From Deltaproteobacteria bacterium UBA5329 (GTDB taxonomy: Bacteria > Desulfobacterota > Syntrophorhabdia > Syntrophorhabdales > Syntrophorhabdaceae), in NCBI GenBank assembly GCA_002408185.1, contig DHQV01000064.1, forward strand, positions 1 to 20,308: DNA of 20,308 nt, in the 5' to 3' direction. The position numbers and the translations under genes are program-made. A model generated the notes under the pieces. The model was not told the DNA's origin. It was given only the letters and a program-made list of their open reading frames with translations, and did no database searches. Position 1 is the stretch's first letter, and each line of letters begins with the position of its first letter. This document shows positions 7,321 to 15,094 of the stretch, piece by piece.

Positions 7321-9266
7321 TATTCCATCGCCCTCCGCATGGCCATATCATACAGAACCCTTTCCCGAGCCTTGTCAATGCCCAGTGCCTTTCGTTTCTT
7401 GTCTATGTGGGCGATCATAAGATATGCTGCTTTGATCGGGTCCGGTTCGTAGGCCCACATCCCTTTATACATATCTTCGTAATCCTCGAAAAGATGACGG
7501 GTCACGTTCTCGCTGCCGAGCGTCGGCCATGTGGTGCCGAAGACGGTGAAGATGCCCGAAGCGACAAAGTACTGCCCGATCGCGAGCGCTTTTTCGCTCA
7601 TCCATTCAGGCGCCGCTCCCGCAACAGGCAGGTCGGACAGGTCCTCTCCGAGGCCGCCCTCCTTGACCATTGCCGTTGCAGCGATTAGTATCCGTGAATT
7701 ATCGACACAGGCGCCCATATGCAGCACGGGCGGGATCCCGATGGCCTCGCACACCTCGGCAAGGCCGGTACCAGCATACATTTGCGCCGCCTCCGGCGTC
7801 AGAAGCCCTGCCTTGCCGCATGCCATGGCGCTGCATCCCGTCGACAGTACGAGGACATCATTCTTGATAAGCTCCTTGATCATAGCAAGGTGTGCCGCGT
7901 CATGCTGGGTACGGACATTGTTGCATCCCACGACCCCGGCCACGCCCCGCACCCGTCCGTTGGCGATATTGTCATTGAGAGGCCGGTAGCTAGCCCGGAA
8001 AAGCCCTCCCATCAGGTAGGTTATTGTCTCGTGGCTGAACCCGGCGACCATATCCTGCTTCTCTGACGGAATATGGACCGGATTACGCCGGTTTGGATAA
8101 TTCTCGATTGCCATTCTCAGGATCTGCTTCGCCGTTTCAAGGCCTTTTTCCGGATGGAACTCGATATGCTGCGCTCCTTCGATCATGGCCCGGTCAGATG
8201 TAGTGATAAGCTTCGTATGGAAACATTCGGCAACGTTTGCCAACCCCTGCATCTGGCACTGGACATCAACAGTCATCAATTCGACAGCCCCCGTTATCAG
8301 GGCCAGTTCCTGCTGGAGGAAGTTCCCGGCGCACGGTATCCCGTGGCGCATAAGGACCTCGTTGGCGCTGCAGCACATCCCCGCCAGGTTGATCCCTCGA
8401 GCGCCCACTTTTTCAGCAAGCTCCCTGACCGCAGGATCGCGGCCCGCCACGACAAGCATCTCCGGCAGGAGCGGTTCGTGGCCGTGCACGATGACGTTGA
8501 CATGGTCCTCTTTCAGTACCCCGAGGTTTATCGAACCGACAACGGGCACCGGCGTGCCGAACATGATATCCTGCAGTTCCGTCGATATCATAGAACCGCC
8601 CCAGCCGTCGGCTAAGGCCGCCCGCGCCGCCTGCTCCAGGATGTGGCGGTAGTCCTGGTCGACACCCATATGCGTACGGTGCATGACCTCGACGATCTCC
8701 CGATCGATGCCCCGTGGCATGATACCGTGCTTTCTCCACAATTCCTGCCTGCGCAGCGGGGCCTTTCCCGTGAAGATGAGTTCGCCGCTCTGCTTGCCGA
8801 ACTCGTTCAATGCCCTCTCGCCAAGTTCTATGGCGATCTCTTTGACGTCACGTTTTTCGATATTGATTCCGAAATCGAGGGCAACCTCAAACAACTTTAT
8901 TTCATCCTTGATCGAGAAATCCTGCGTCTCGCCGCGCGCGGCCATCAGGAAGGTCTTTGCAACCTCCCGGGCATGGTCGGAATGCGAGGCGGAACCTGCC
9001 GCGATCTTTCGCGCAAAATTGCGGGCAACCACCGTATCTATCGTTGCCCCGCACACGCCCGCGCGTTGTTTCCCATCACCCTTCTTTGAACGGGGCAGCC
9101 TGCACGGCCCCATCGAACAGACCTTGCAGCAGCTTTCCTCGACACCGATCGGGCAGGGCTTTAAACCGTCAGCGCGAGAGAAGACCGTAGAGATGTCCTC
9201 CCGCATTGCCTTATCGATCATTTCGATCGATGCCCTGTCCACGCTTTTTTCCTTACCGTCGGACAT
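7320..9266 (-). CDS. cooS: Ni-Fe carbon monoxide dehydrogenase (CODH/ACS CODH subunit)
   Basis: A 648-aa enzyme interconverting CO2 and CO and feeding CO to AcsB; in this setting it is equivalent to acsA. Ligands for all clusters are visible. D-cluster: Cys38 and Cys46. B-cluster: Cys47, Cys50, Cys55 and Cys72. C-cluster: His261 (VHGHEPL), Cys298 or Cys299 (GMCCSANE), Cys337, Cys448 (VGCNN), Cys478 (STGCSA) and Cys520 (MGACVDNSR). Lys559 in MSEKAL matches the catalytic lysine region. The length is typical of Ni-CODH (about 630-675 aa). AGGAG (9272-9276) lies 5 nt before the ATG at 9266. The gap to acsD is 12 bp and the stop overlaps the acsB start. The pairing with acsB supports a CODH/ACS role rather than stand-alone CO oxidation. 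Confidence 0.97.
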   Translation of the reverse strand: MSDGKEKSVDRASIEMIDKAMREDISTVFSRADGLKPCPIGVEESCCKVCSMGPCRLPRSKKGDGKQRAGVCGATIDTVVARNFARKIAAGSASHSDHAREVAKTFLMAARGETQDFSIKDEIKLFEVALDFGINIEKRDVKEIAIELGERALNEFGKQSGELIFTGKAPLRRQELWRKHGIMPRGIDREIVEVMHRTHMGVDQDYRHILEQAARAALADGWGGSMISTELQDIMFGTPVPVVGSINLGVLKEDHVNVIVHGHEPLLPEMLVVAGRDPAVRELAEKVGARGINLAGMCCSANEVLMRHGIPCAGNFLQQELALITGAVELMTVDVQCQMQGLANVAECFHTKLITTSDRAMIEGAQHIEFHPEKGLETAKQILRMAIENYPNRRNPVHIPSEKQDMVAGFSHETITYLMGGLFRASYRPLNDNIANGRVRGVAGVVGCNNVRTQHDAAHLAMIKELIKNDVLVLSTGCSAMACGKAGLLTPEAAQMYAGTGLAEVCEAIGIPPVLHMGACVDNSRILIAATAMVKEGGLGEDLSDLPVAGAAPEWMSEKALAIGQYFVASGIFTVFGTTWPTLGSENVTRHLFEDYEDMYKGMWAYEPDPIKAAYLMIAHIDKKRKALGIDKARERVLYDMAMRRAME

Positions 9267-9278
9267 TGTTTCTCCTTC

Positions 9279-10223
9279 TTACGCGCAAAGCTCGCCGATC
9301 ATGTCTTTAATAAGGGACACGCTGTCCGGATGGCGCATCACCACGATGTCCGCTCCCGCTACGAGGAGCGTCATCGCCGTTACTGCTTCCATCAGCACAG
9401 AACGTTTTTTCTCATCCCCGAGTCTCGGATCGTCATCTTTAGTGAGCCTGGCTTCCCGCGTCTTCCAGACCTCCGGCGCACTGTTGCAGATGATCGGGAA
9501 CTGGAGCTTGGCATCTTCCTGCGTAAGCGCCGCCATCCTGTCACGCTCCATTACCGAGTATGTGTATTCGAGCCCGTAGCCAAGCCCGCCGGTTGTCGGG
9601 TCTATAAGGATCTTGTCTTCATTGACTCCCAGGTTTGTGAGCAGTATGTTGAGCTGTTTAGCCAGATTGACGTCGATCGGGGATGATGCCATGACGACCT
9701 GGTTATACCCGATCGCCATCGCCCCTATTTGTTTGTAATTTTTATCCGACACAGGTCCGACCGCGATATTTTTTCCCTCGCTTAACTCCGCGATCCGGCG
9801 CAAGAGATCGGCATCCTTGTCATCACTTCCGGTCCCCCATACGAGAAGAGGGACTTGAATGGCATCCGAAACCTTCTTGACAACCTCGGCAACCTCCTCA
9901 ACGGGCCTGTTGTCGCCGTTAGGGTCCGCACTTTTGAGTTGCAGGACTATCAGCTCGGCCCTATAGGTCTCGATGCATTTTTTCGCCCACATGACGGGAT
10001 CGCCAATAACATCCCGAAAAGGTTCGATGGCCCACTCCTGCCATTCCTGAGGCTCGCTGTCCCAGACCTCGAAGGCAACCCGGGGAGGGTTCGGCATTTC
10101 ACCCTCGAAACGATAGAACGGGTAGCAGTCTGCGCCACCGACCTTAACCGCCCCGGGCCCGCTGCCTATAACGACCTCCCGGATCCGTCCTGTGTATTTA
10201 ACTCTGGGAATTTCGAACGCCAT
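9279..10223 (-). CDS. acsD: Corrinoid/iron-sulfur protein small subunit (delta)
   Basis: A 314-aa TIM-barrel subunit that pairs with AcsC to hold the cobamide between AcsE and AcsB. Its start MAFEIPRVKYTGRIREV and the GGADCYPFYRFEGEMPNPP segment are typical of AcsD, as is the length. The open frame continues upstream to 10403, but GGAGG (10229-10233) sits 5 nt before the ATG at 10223 and the extra 60 residues overlap the neighbouring small gene, so I use 10223. It lies 34 bp after the 71-aa gene and 12 bp before cooS. Separation of acsD from acsC by cooS and acsB is a gene-order variant. Confidence 0.95.
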   Translation of the reverse strand: MAFEIPRVKYTGRIREVVIGSGPGAVKVGGADCYPFYRFEGEMPNPPRVAFEVWDSEPQEWQEWAIEPFRDVIGDPVMWAKKCIETYRAELIVLQLKSADPNGDNRPVEEVAEVVKKVSDAIQVPLLVWGTGSDDKDADLLRRIAELSEGKNIAVGPVSDKNYKQIGAMAIGYNQVVMASSPIDVNLAKQLNILLTNLGVNEDKILIDPTTGGLGYGLEYTYSVMERDRMAALTQEDAKLQFPIICNSAPEVWKTREARLTKDDDPRLGDEKKRSVLMEAVTAMTLLVAGADIVVMRHPDSVSLIKDMIGELCA

Positions 10224-10257
10224 CTCTTCCTCCCTCACGTAATCGAGCTCAATGTTA

Positions 10258-10473
10258 TCAGGCTTCCTGTTTTCTTTTCTCGCTGCCGTACCAGTCACTG
10301 TTGTACCAGTACCGCATGGCCGTGCGTATAAACCCGAGCCTTTCGTCGCGCGAAACGAGCTTCTCGCGCCAGTCCCCCTTTTGATCGGGTTTGCCTTTCT
10401 CAAATGTCGGGCCGAGAACCTTTACTTTCTTTCCCGAAAAGTCTTCCTTTTCATCATATGAATAACTGTTCAT
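10258..10473 (-). CDS. Unrecognised 71-aa protein inside the CODH/ACS operon
   Basis: I do not recognise this protein. It is 71 aa, highly charged (Lys/Glu/Asp/Arg) and soluble-looking, with no cysteine, signal peptide or membrane segment. The striking part is an aromatic cluster near the C-terminus, residues 55-62 (YWYNSDWY), after a likely amphipathic stretch (about 35-54). The gene starts 7 nt after the folD stop and ends 34 bp before acsD, so it is almost certainly co-transcribed. The Shine-Dalgarno is modest: GGAAGGA overlaps the end of folD, about 11 nt from the ATG, so translation probably depends on folD. Its place suggests a partner or assembly factor for the corrinoid protein or CODH/ACS, but nothing in the sequence proves that. 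Confidence 0.75.
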   Translation of the reverse strand: MNSYSYDEKEDFSGKKVKVLGPTFEKGKPDQKGDWREKLVSRDERLGFIRTAMRYWYNSDWYGSEKRKQEA

Positions 10474-10480
10474 ACCACAT

Positions 10481-11365
10481 CTATCCTTCCGCAGCCAGTT
10501 GGGCCGCTTTGAGCGTATTCTGCATGAGCATGGTGATCGTCATTGGCCCGACGCCGCCGGGAACCGGCGTTATGATGGACGCCTTTTCCTTGACCGTCTC
10601 GAAATCAACGTCACCGCACAGTTTCGCTTTGCCTTCGGCAGTCATACCGATCCTGTTGACCCCCACATCGATCACAACCGCGCCATCCTTTACCATGTCT
10701 GCAGTGATGGCCTTCGCCCGGCCGGCCGCGACGATCAGGATATCGGCAGTTCTGGTATGCGCCGCAAGGTCACGCGTGGCTGTGTGGCACATTGTCACGG
10801 TAGCGTTTGCGCCGGCCTCTTTCTGAACAAGCATCATCGAGATGGGCTTCCCGACCAGGTTGCTCCGCCCAACGACAACAACTTCCGCCCCTTTTGTCTC
10901 GACGCCGGCTATAGCGAGAAGTTCCCTGATACCGAATGGTGTGCACGGATAAAAGCGTGCCTGGCCGATCATGAGCCTGCCCAGGTTCATGGGATGCAGA
11001 CCGTCCACATCCTTGTCCGGGTCGATCGCATTGAGAACGCAGGTTTCATCGATATGCTGCGGCAATGGAAGCTGCACGAGAATACCGTGGATCTTCGGAT
11101 CCCTGTTGTAACGCCCGATGAGCTGCACGAGATCATCTTCAGAAATATTGTCCGGCTGGTCATCCTGTACTGAATAAAATCCGAGCTCTTTTGCGGTCCT
11201 CTGTTTCCCGGTGACATAGCTCACCGAGGCAGGGTTATTGCCGACAAGGATGGTGACAAGGCCCGGGGTGACCCCTTTTGTTTCACGCAATTTTACCACA
11301 TCCTGTGCTATCCTCTCGCGAACCTGTTTCGCAGTTTCCGTTCCGCTTATGATCCTCGCCGTCAT
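10481..11365 (-). CDS. folD: Bifunctional methylene-THF dehydrogenase/methenyl-THF cyclohydrolase
   Basis: A 294-aa cytoplasmic enzyme interconverting 5,10-methylene-, 5,10-methenyl- and 10-formyl-tetrahydrofolate, the middle steps of the methyl branch. It carries the substrate-site Tyr50 and catalytic Lys54 (SYVTGKQR), the QLPLP motif and the C-terminal PVPGGVGPMT signature, plus a Rossmann nucleotide site around VVVGRSNLVGKP. Its length is normal (about 285-300 aa). The ATG overlaps the cooC stop by ATGA, so translation is coupled. It is the only folate-branch gene in the window; formyl-THF synthetase and methylene-THF reductase must be elsewhere. Whether it uses NADP or NAD cannot be read with certainty. 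Confidence 0.95.
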   Translation of the reverse strand: MTARIISGTETAKQVRERIAQDVVKLRETKGVTPGLVTILVGNNPASVSYVTGKQRTAKELGFYSVQDDQPDNISEDDLVQLIGRYNRDPKIHGILVQLPLPQHIDETCVLNAIDPDKDVDGLHPMNLGRLMIGQARFYPCTPFGIRELLAIAGVETKGAEVVVVGRSNLVGKPISMMLVQKEAGANATVTMCHTATRDLAAHTRTADILIVAAGRAKAITADMVKDGAVVIDVGVNRIGMTAEGKAKLCGDVDFETVKEKASIITPVPGGVGPMTITMLMQNTLKAAQLAAEG

Positions 11366-12126
11366 AGTTCTCCCATCGTTTTTTGAAAGATCGCATAAGC
11401 ATCGGATAATGCACCAGACGTGCCATCCAGTTCAAATATGGTATTTCCGGCCCCGTCGCTCTCGATCAGGGCCTCGTCATTCCTCACAGTCCCCGTGATC
11501 TCGATCGACCTCTCGCTCGCCGCCCGAAGGAGCGCATCTTCATTCCGGGCTTCAACGCGGTTGACAATGACCGCGGTCTTGCGGATATTGAGGCCCAGTT
11601 CGCCAATAATGGACAGGATCCGTGATACCGTCATGATGCCGCGTGGTGTAGGGTCCGATATGACATACAGGACATCGACATCCTGCGTCACCAGCCTGCT
11701 CATATGTTCCATGCCGGCTTCATTATCCACGACGACAAACGGGTAATTCTGCTTAAGAGCATCTATATATTTTTTTGCCATGTTGTTGGCCGCACAATAA
11801 CAGCCCGGCCCTTCCGGCCTTCCCATAACGAGAAGATCGAAACCGGCCGCTTCGATAACAGCTTCCTGTATCCTGTATTCCAGCCAGCTGTCCTTGCTCA
11901 TACCGGTAGGAACGTCCTTCTTGAGATTTTCCCGGGCTTCACCTATCGTAGAATGTACGGTCACTCCCAGCATCTCGTTCAAATTTGAATTCGGATCGGC
12001 GTCGACGGCAAGGACCGGGCCCTTCCTTATCTCTTCGACGAGATACCGGACAAGCATTGCCCCGATGGTGGTCTTGCCGACACCTCCCTTACCCGCTAAT
12101 GCTATCACTTTCGGCATATAACCCAT
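11362..12126 (-). CDS. cooC: CooC/AcsF-type nickel insertion ATPase for CODH/ACS
   Basis: A 254-aa P-loop ATPase of the MinD/CooC group that loads nickel into CODH or ACS. It has the deviant Walker A GKGGVGKTT (residues 12-20), a Walker B-like VVVDNEAGMEH (131-141) and the CXC pair Cys109/Cys111 (PGCYCAANN), which in CooC dimers binds the metal. The length is typical. Two starts are possible: ATG at 12126 (AGGTG at 12134-12138, 7 nt spacing) and ATG at 12117, which gives the more family-like MPKVIALAG. I chose 12126 because of its ribosome-binding site. The site and that ATG both lie in a repeat, so the Met-Gly-Tyr extension may be recent. It starts 6 bp after the acsV stop. Confidence 0.93.
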   Translation of the reverse strand: MGYMPKVIALAGKGGVGKTTIGAMLVRYLVEEIRKGPVLAVDADPNSNLNEMLGVTVHSTIGEARENLKKDVPTGMSKDSWLEYRIQEAVIEAAGFDLLVMGRPEGPGCYCAANNMAKKYIDALKQNYPFVVVDNEAGMEHMSRLVTQDVDVLYVISDPTPRGIMTVSRILSIIGELGLNIRKTAVIVNRVEARNEDALLRAASERSIEITGTVRNDEALIESDGAGNTIFELDGTSGALSDAYAIFQKTMGEL

Positions 12127-12140
12127 TACTCATCACCTAT
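12122..12140 (-). repeat. GGTRATGGGTAAYGGG-type repeat at acsV/cooC junction
   Basis: The minus strand reads ATAGGTGATGAGTAATGGG. It matches 16 of 19 positions of the sequence downstream of the iclR gene (15061-15079), and a related G-rich stretch follows the last gene (20266-20297). This copy contains the acsV stop codon, the cooC ribosome-binding site and the apparent cooC ATG. Confidence 0.5.
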
Positions 12141-14061
12141 TGCCTAACATCTTGATCACTTCCGGAAACGCCCTGTCATCCGTATGCGGCAGAAACATTG
12201 CCGCCATGAACTCGTTCATGAACTGCGTATTGCCGGACAATTCAATATTCGTCATCGCACGCGCAATGTCCGCGGTCTTTGTGTAAAATTCCCGGGACAC
12301 CGCTGCGATGCGCGCGCCACCCAGTGACGTGTTCCCCATGAACCGGAAATTTTCGACCGGCAATTGCGGGAGCAGGCCTATAATGATCGCTTTTTCAATA
12401 TCGATCGAATGGCCGAACCCGCCTGCTATGATAACCGAGTCGAGGTCCGTAAATTCGATGCCCCCACTTTTGAGGAGCACCGTGCACCCCGCATATACCG
12501 CGGCCTTGGTCCTCATGATATTGTCAAGGTCGATCTCGTTCAAAACAATGTCCCGCTCTATACCGGTCTCTGAGGCAAAACAGAGCACGTATTCCATTCC
12601 GTTTTCGCCCCTGCGCAGCCGTGGCCCCTGTTTCTCCAGGGAAAATTTGCCGTTCCGGTCAATTACCCGCGCCATAAAAAGCTCGGCAACGAGATCTATA
12701 AGGCCTGATCCGCATATCCCGAGCGGGCGTGCCCGTCCGACCGTCAGTATCATGGGCTCCAGTGTGAACGGGTTAATGTGGATCTTCTCAATTGCTCCCG
12801 GCGCGGCCAGCATGCCAAACGTGATCCCGCCGCCCTCAAAGGCCGGTCCTGCGGAGCAGGATGAGCACAGCAGCCATTCACAGTTTCCGAGCACGATCTC
12901 GCCATTGGTCCCGATATCCATAAATAACGTTATTCCGCTCCTATCCGCCATTCCCGACAGGGCGACCCCCGAGACGATATCACCGCCGACATAGGACGAG
13001 ATCCCAGGAATGGAATACACGCGTGCGTCGAGGCCGGGCATTAACGGCAGGCTCTCCGGGCCCGACGGGGAAAAAGCGGTTGCCGCCGGTATGTAGGGGG
13101 CCAGCATAATATATTTCGGGTCTATCCCGTAAAAAAAGTGCATCATCGTCGTATTGCCAGCTATGACAATATGTGTGATATCTTTGATATCGATCTTCGC
13201 ATCGCGCACGATATCGGATATCAGCCTGCGGGTCGTCGACACAACGATGTCGTGGAGCTTCGCGAGCCCGCGGCGTTTACGGCAGTACATTATCCTCGAT
13301 ATGACGTCTTCTCCGTAGCTTATCTGCCCGTTATAATCCGTTGACGATGCGAGCACCATCGATCCGGCCGACAGGGCGCGACAGTCGATGAGTTCAGCCG
13401 AAACGGTGGTGGTCCCGATGTCCACTGCAACCGCATAATGCGCACTCTGTCTATTCCCCGCGGTGACACGGGTTATTTCGCATGTATCCGGTGCAACATC
13501 CAGGGTGACATTCCAATCCGCTTCGCGTATGTTCATGCCAAGATCGCGCAGTACGCCGAGTGGGAACATCGGCTCGCCGCAATCGGCCTTTGCCGAAAGA
13601 GCTCGGGCGCAGCGTGCTGCGTCCGGTATGTTATCGTCTATATCGGGTTTCGGCAGCTCACAGTAATACCGCGCTACCAGGGGGTCGAGGCCATACCGGA
13701 CCGCGAGGGCCTCGTTCGCTGCTGACGAGCCCAGGTCGCTTAAAATAGCAGATCGTGTCAGAATGCTTCTGTCAACCTGTGATTCAAAAGGAATTTCGAC
13801 TACGACATCTTCCGTTATCGTAGATGTGCACGCAAGCCGAAAACCCATTGCCCAATCATTCCCGGAAAGCAGGGGGTTAGGCAACGATCCCACGGAGCCG
13901 CCGGCTATCCGGACCCTGCATTTTCCGCATACGCCCCGGCCGCCGCATGAGGCGTTGATATGCACTCCAGCCTGCATGGCGGTTTCGAGTAAGTTGTCTC
14001 CCTTTTCGGCCGGATAAGTCCTATCTATCGGCAGAAACTTTATTCTGTATTCTGGTGGCAT
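12133..14061 (-). CDS. acsV: Reductive activator of the corrinoid/iron-sulfur protein (RACE; ferredoxin + ASKHA ATPase)
   Basis: A 642-aa ATP-dependent activator that returns inactive Co(II) corrinoid protein to Co(I). Residues 1-95 form a plant-type [2Fe-2S] domain with Cys39, Cys45, Cys48 and Cys78 (ASCGGRGVCGKCRV ... RLACTS). After a linker, an ASKHA-type ATPase core begins with VAVDIGTTTVSAELID near 211-226, followed by IAGNTTMMHF, the LFMDIGTNGEIVLG phosphate loop and a late IIAGGFGHSID motif. The length is usual for this family. An in-frame stop lies just before the ATG, so the start is firm, but no Shine-Dalgarno is visible. It is the first gene of the operon and faces iclR across 215 bp. 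Its C-terminal Asn-Arg and stop lie in the repeat at 12122-12140. Confidence 0.92.
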   Translation of the reverse strand: MPPEYRIKFLPIDRTYPAEKGDNLLETAMQAGVHINASCGGRGVCGKCRVRIAGGSVGSLPNPLLSGNDWAMGFRLACTSTITEDVVVEIPFESQVDRSILTRSAILSDLGSSAANEALAVRYGLDPLVARYYCELPKPDIDDNIPDAARCARALSAKADCGEPMFPLGVLRDLGMNIREADWNVTLDVAPDTCEITRVTAGNRQSAHYAVAVDIGTTTVSAELIDCRALSAGSMVLASSTDYNGQISYGEDVISRIMYCRKRRGLAKLHDIVVSTTRRLISDIVRDAKIDIKDITHIVIAGNTTMMHFFYGIDPKYIMLAPYIPAATAFSPSGPESLPLMPGLDARVYSIPGISSYVGGDIVSGVALSGMADRSGITLFMDIGTNGEIVLGNCEWLLCSSCSAGPAFEGGGITFGMLAAPGAIEKIHINPFTLEPMILTVGRARPLGICGSGLIDLVAELFMARVIDRNGKFSLEKQGPRLRRGENGMEYVLCFASETGIERDIVLNEIDLDNIMRTKAAVYAGCTVLLKSGGIEFTDLDSVIIAGGFGHSIDIEKAIIIGLLPQLPVENFRFMGNTSLGGARIAAVSREFYTKTADIARAMTNIELSGNTQFMNEFMAAMFLPHTDDRAFPEVIKMLGNR

Positions 14062-14230
14062 AGTATTTTAGATACATCATTCTACCAAATTATCGCATCT
14101 TTGAACATACCCTAATTTGAAGTTTATTATGCCTTCTTCCGGCACCTCGGGTCGCCCGTTCAGTATCATAAATCAAAATACAGCATATATATGATCGATT
14201 GCTTCAACCAATATTTTCAATAAATTAACA

Positions 14231-14259
14231 TTGACAAACGTCTTACGATATTATATAAT
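14231..14259 (+). promoter_or_regulatory. Perfect-consensus sigma-70 promoter of iclR
   Basis: TTGACA (14231-14236) and TATAAT (14254-14259) are separated by exactly 17 bp, the textbook optimum, on the strand and side expected for the iclR gene. Transcription should start near 14266-14267, only about 10 nt before the ATG at 14277, so the transcript would be nearly leaderless. A promoter this strong for a regulator gene suggests that it is normally repressed. Confidence 0.85.
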
Positions 14260-14260
14260 G

Positions 14261-14274
14261 TTCATTATAATGAA
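14261..14274. promoter_or_regulatory. 14-bp perfect palindrome, likely autoregulatory operator
   Basis: TTCATTATAATGAA is its own reverse complement. It begins one base after the -10 hexamer, covers the predicted transcription start and ends two bases before the iclR ATG. A repressor bound here would block its own promoter. IclR-family proteins bind such inverted repeats, so self-binding is the simplest reading; that step is inference. Confidence 0.6.
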
Positions 14275-14276
14275 TT

Positions 14277-15026
14277 ATGTATAGTGCGCCTGTCATAAAG
14301 AAAACATTCGAGGTTCTATCTCTCGTTGTCGACAGCAAGAGACCGCTTGGTGTGACCGAGATAGCTCGGACCCTTGCGCTCAGCAAGAGCACCGTTTTCG
14401 GCATCCTGAAGGCCCTGCAGGAAGGGAACCTTATCGTCAAAAGTAAATCGACAAAGAGATATGGCGTTGGCGAAGAGCTTTTCAAGATTGCCAAAAGGGT
14501 GCTGCAAGGAGGAGAACTCAGCGCGATCGCCCGGCCATTCATGGAAAAACTTGTCGAGGAAGTCGACGAAACTGTGTTCCTGTGCGTCCGGGAAGACAGT
14601 GTTGTCAAGGTTATAGACACCATCGAAACCCGGAAAAAATTAAAAATATCGTCGCCCGTCGGAACGCGGCTTCCCATTACTGCATCGGTTTTCTGCAAAG
14701 CGTTCCTCGCACCCATGCAGGATGATGAGATCCGTGAATTTCTGAAGGAAAAAGGCCTTCCCAAGTATACACCGAACAGCATAACCGATATCGAGCGGTT
14801 TATCGAAGACATCAGGGTGACGCGCAACCGTAATTACAGCCTGGACCTTGAAGAATACCTCATGGGAGTGAGGGCCATAGCGGCCCTGGTTTACTCGAAT
14901 GACTACCCGGTCGGCGCTATCTGCATACTCGGTTTTACCGGGTCAATGCCCACGGAAAAATTACCCGACATGGCCGAACGCCTCATCGCCACGGCGCACA
15001 AAATATCGGAAAGGCTCTCTCAGTAA
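14277..15026 (+). CDS. IclR-family transcriptional regulator
   Basis: A 249-aa DNA-binding regulator. Residues about 5-65 form the winged helix-turn-helix (GVTEIARTLALSKSTVFGILKALQEGNLI), and residues about 75-247 the effector-binding IclR domain (PVGTRLPITASVFCKAFLA; RNYSLDLEEYLMGVRAIAA; GAICILGFTG). The length is typical. The ATG at 14277 begins directly before the helix-turn-helix and has no Shine-Dalgarno, in line with a near-leaderless mRNA. It is divergent from the CODH/ACS operon, the classic arrangement for a regulator acting on its neighbour. The effector, perhaps an organic acid or acyl-CoA-related metabolite, cannot be read from the sequence. Family call firm; target and ligand inferred. 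Confidence 0.92.
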   Translation: MYSAPVIKKTFEVLSLVVDSKRPLGVTEIARTLALSKSTVFGILKALQEGNLIVKSKSTKRYGVGEELFKIAKRVLQGGELSAIARPFMEKLVEEVDETVFLCVREDSVVKVIDTIETRKKLKISSPVGTRLPITASVFCKAFLAPMQDDEIREFLKEKGLPKYTPNSITDIERFIEDIRVTRNRNYSLDLEEYLMGVRAIAALVYSNDYPVGAICILGFTGSMPTEKLPDMAERLIATAHKISERLSQ

Positions 15027-15060
15027 GGTCTACCCTCACATTTCCAGATTTACACATATA

Positions 15061-15079
15061 CCCGTTACCCATGACCTAT
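15061..15079 (-). repeat. GGTRATGGGTAAYGGG-type repeat downstream of iclR
   Basis: The minus strand reads ATAGGTCATGGGTAACGGG, agreeing at 16 of 19 positions with 12122-12140. It lies 34 bp after the iclR stop and 15 bp before the -35 of the kinase promoter, in otherwise non-coding sequence. Confidence 0.45.
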
Positions 15080-15094
15080 AACCCCTATTATGCA

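Larger units (their letters stand above)
14062..14276. promoter_or_regulatory. Divergent control region between acsV and iclR
   Basis: This A/T-rich 215-bp stretch must hold the promoter of the 11-kb CODH/ACS operon (minus strand) and of iclR (plus strand). On the minus strand TAGAAT (14082-14087) is a fair -10, about 20 nt before the acsV ATG, with only a weak -35 (TTCAAA or overlapping hexamers) at 15-17 bp; this would give a very short leader. CATATATATG (14184-14193) is a 10-bp palindrome, and ATCATA (14165-14170) with TATGAT (14190-14195) forms an inverted repeat spaced by 19 bp. Either could be an operator. No coding sequence is seen here. Confidence 0.45.

Noticed and set aside
8683..9579. 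298-aa open frame on the plus strand across cooS and acsD
   Set aside because: It lies antisense to two firmly identified genes, crosses their junction, and has a serine-rich composition typical of an antisense shadow.
10224..10403. 60-residue N-terminal extension of acsD
   Set aside because: It overlaps the 71-aa gene in another frame and lacks a ribosome-binding site; GGAGG directly precedes the ATG at 10223.
14243..14827. 194-aa minus-strand open frame over iclR
   Set aside because: Serine-rich shadow of the IclR gene; it would also start beyond the perfect iclR promoter on the wrong side.
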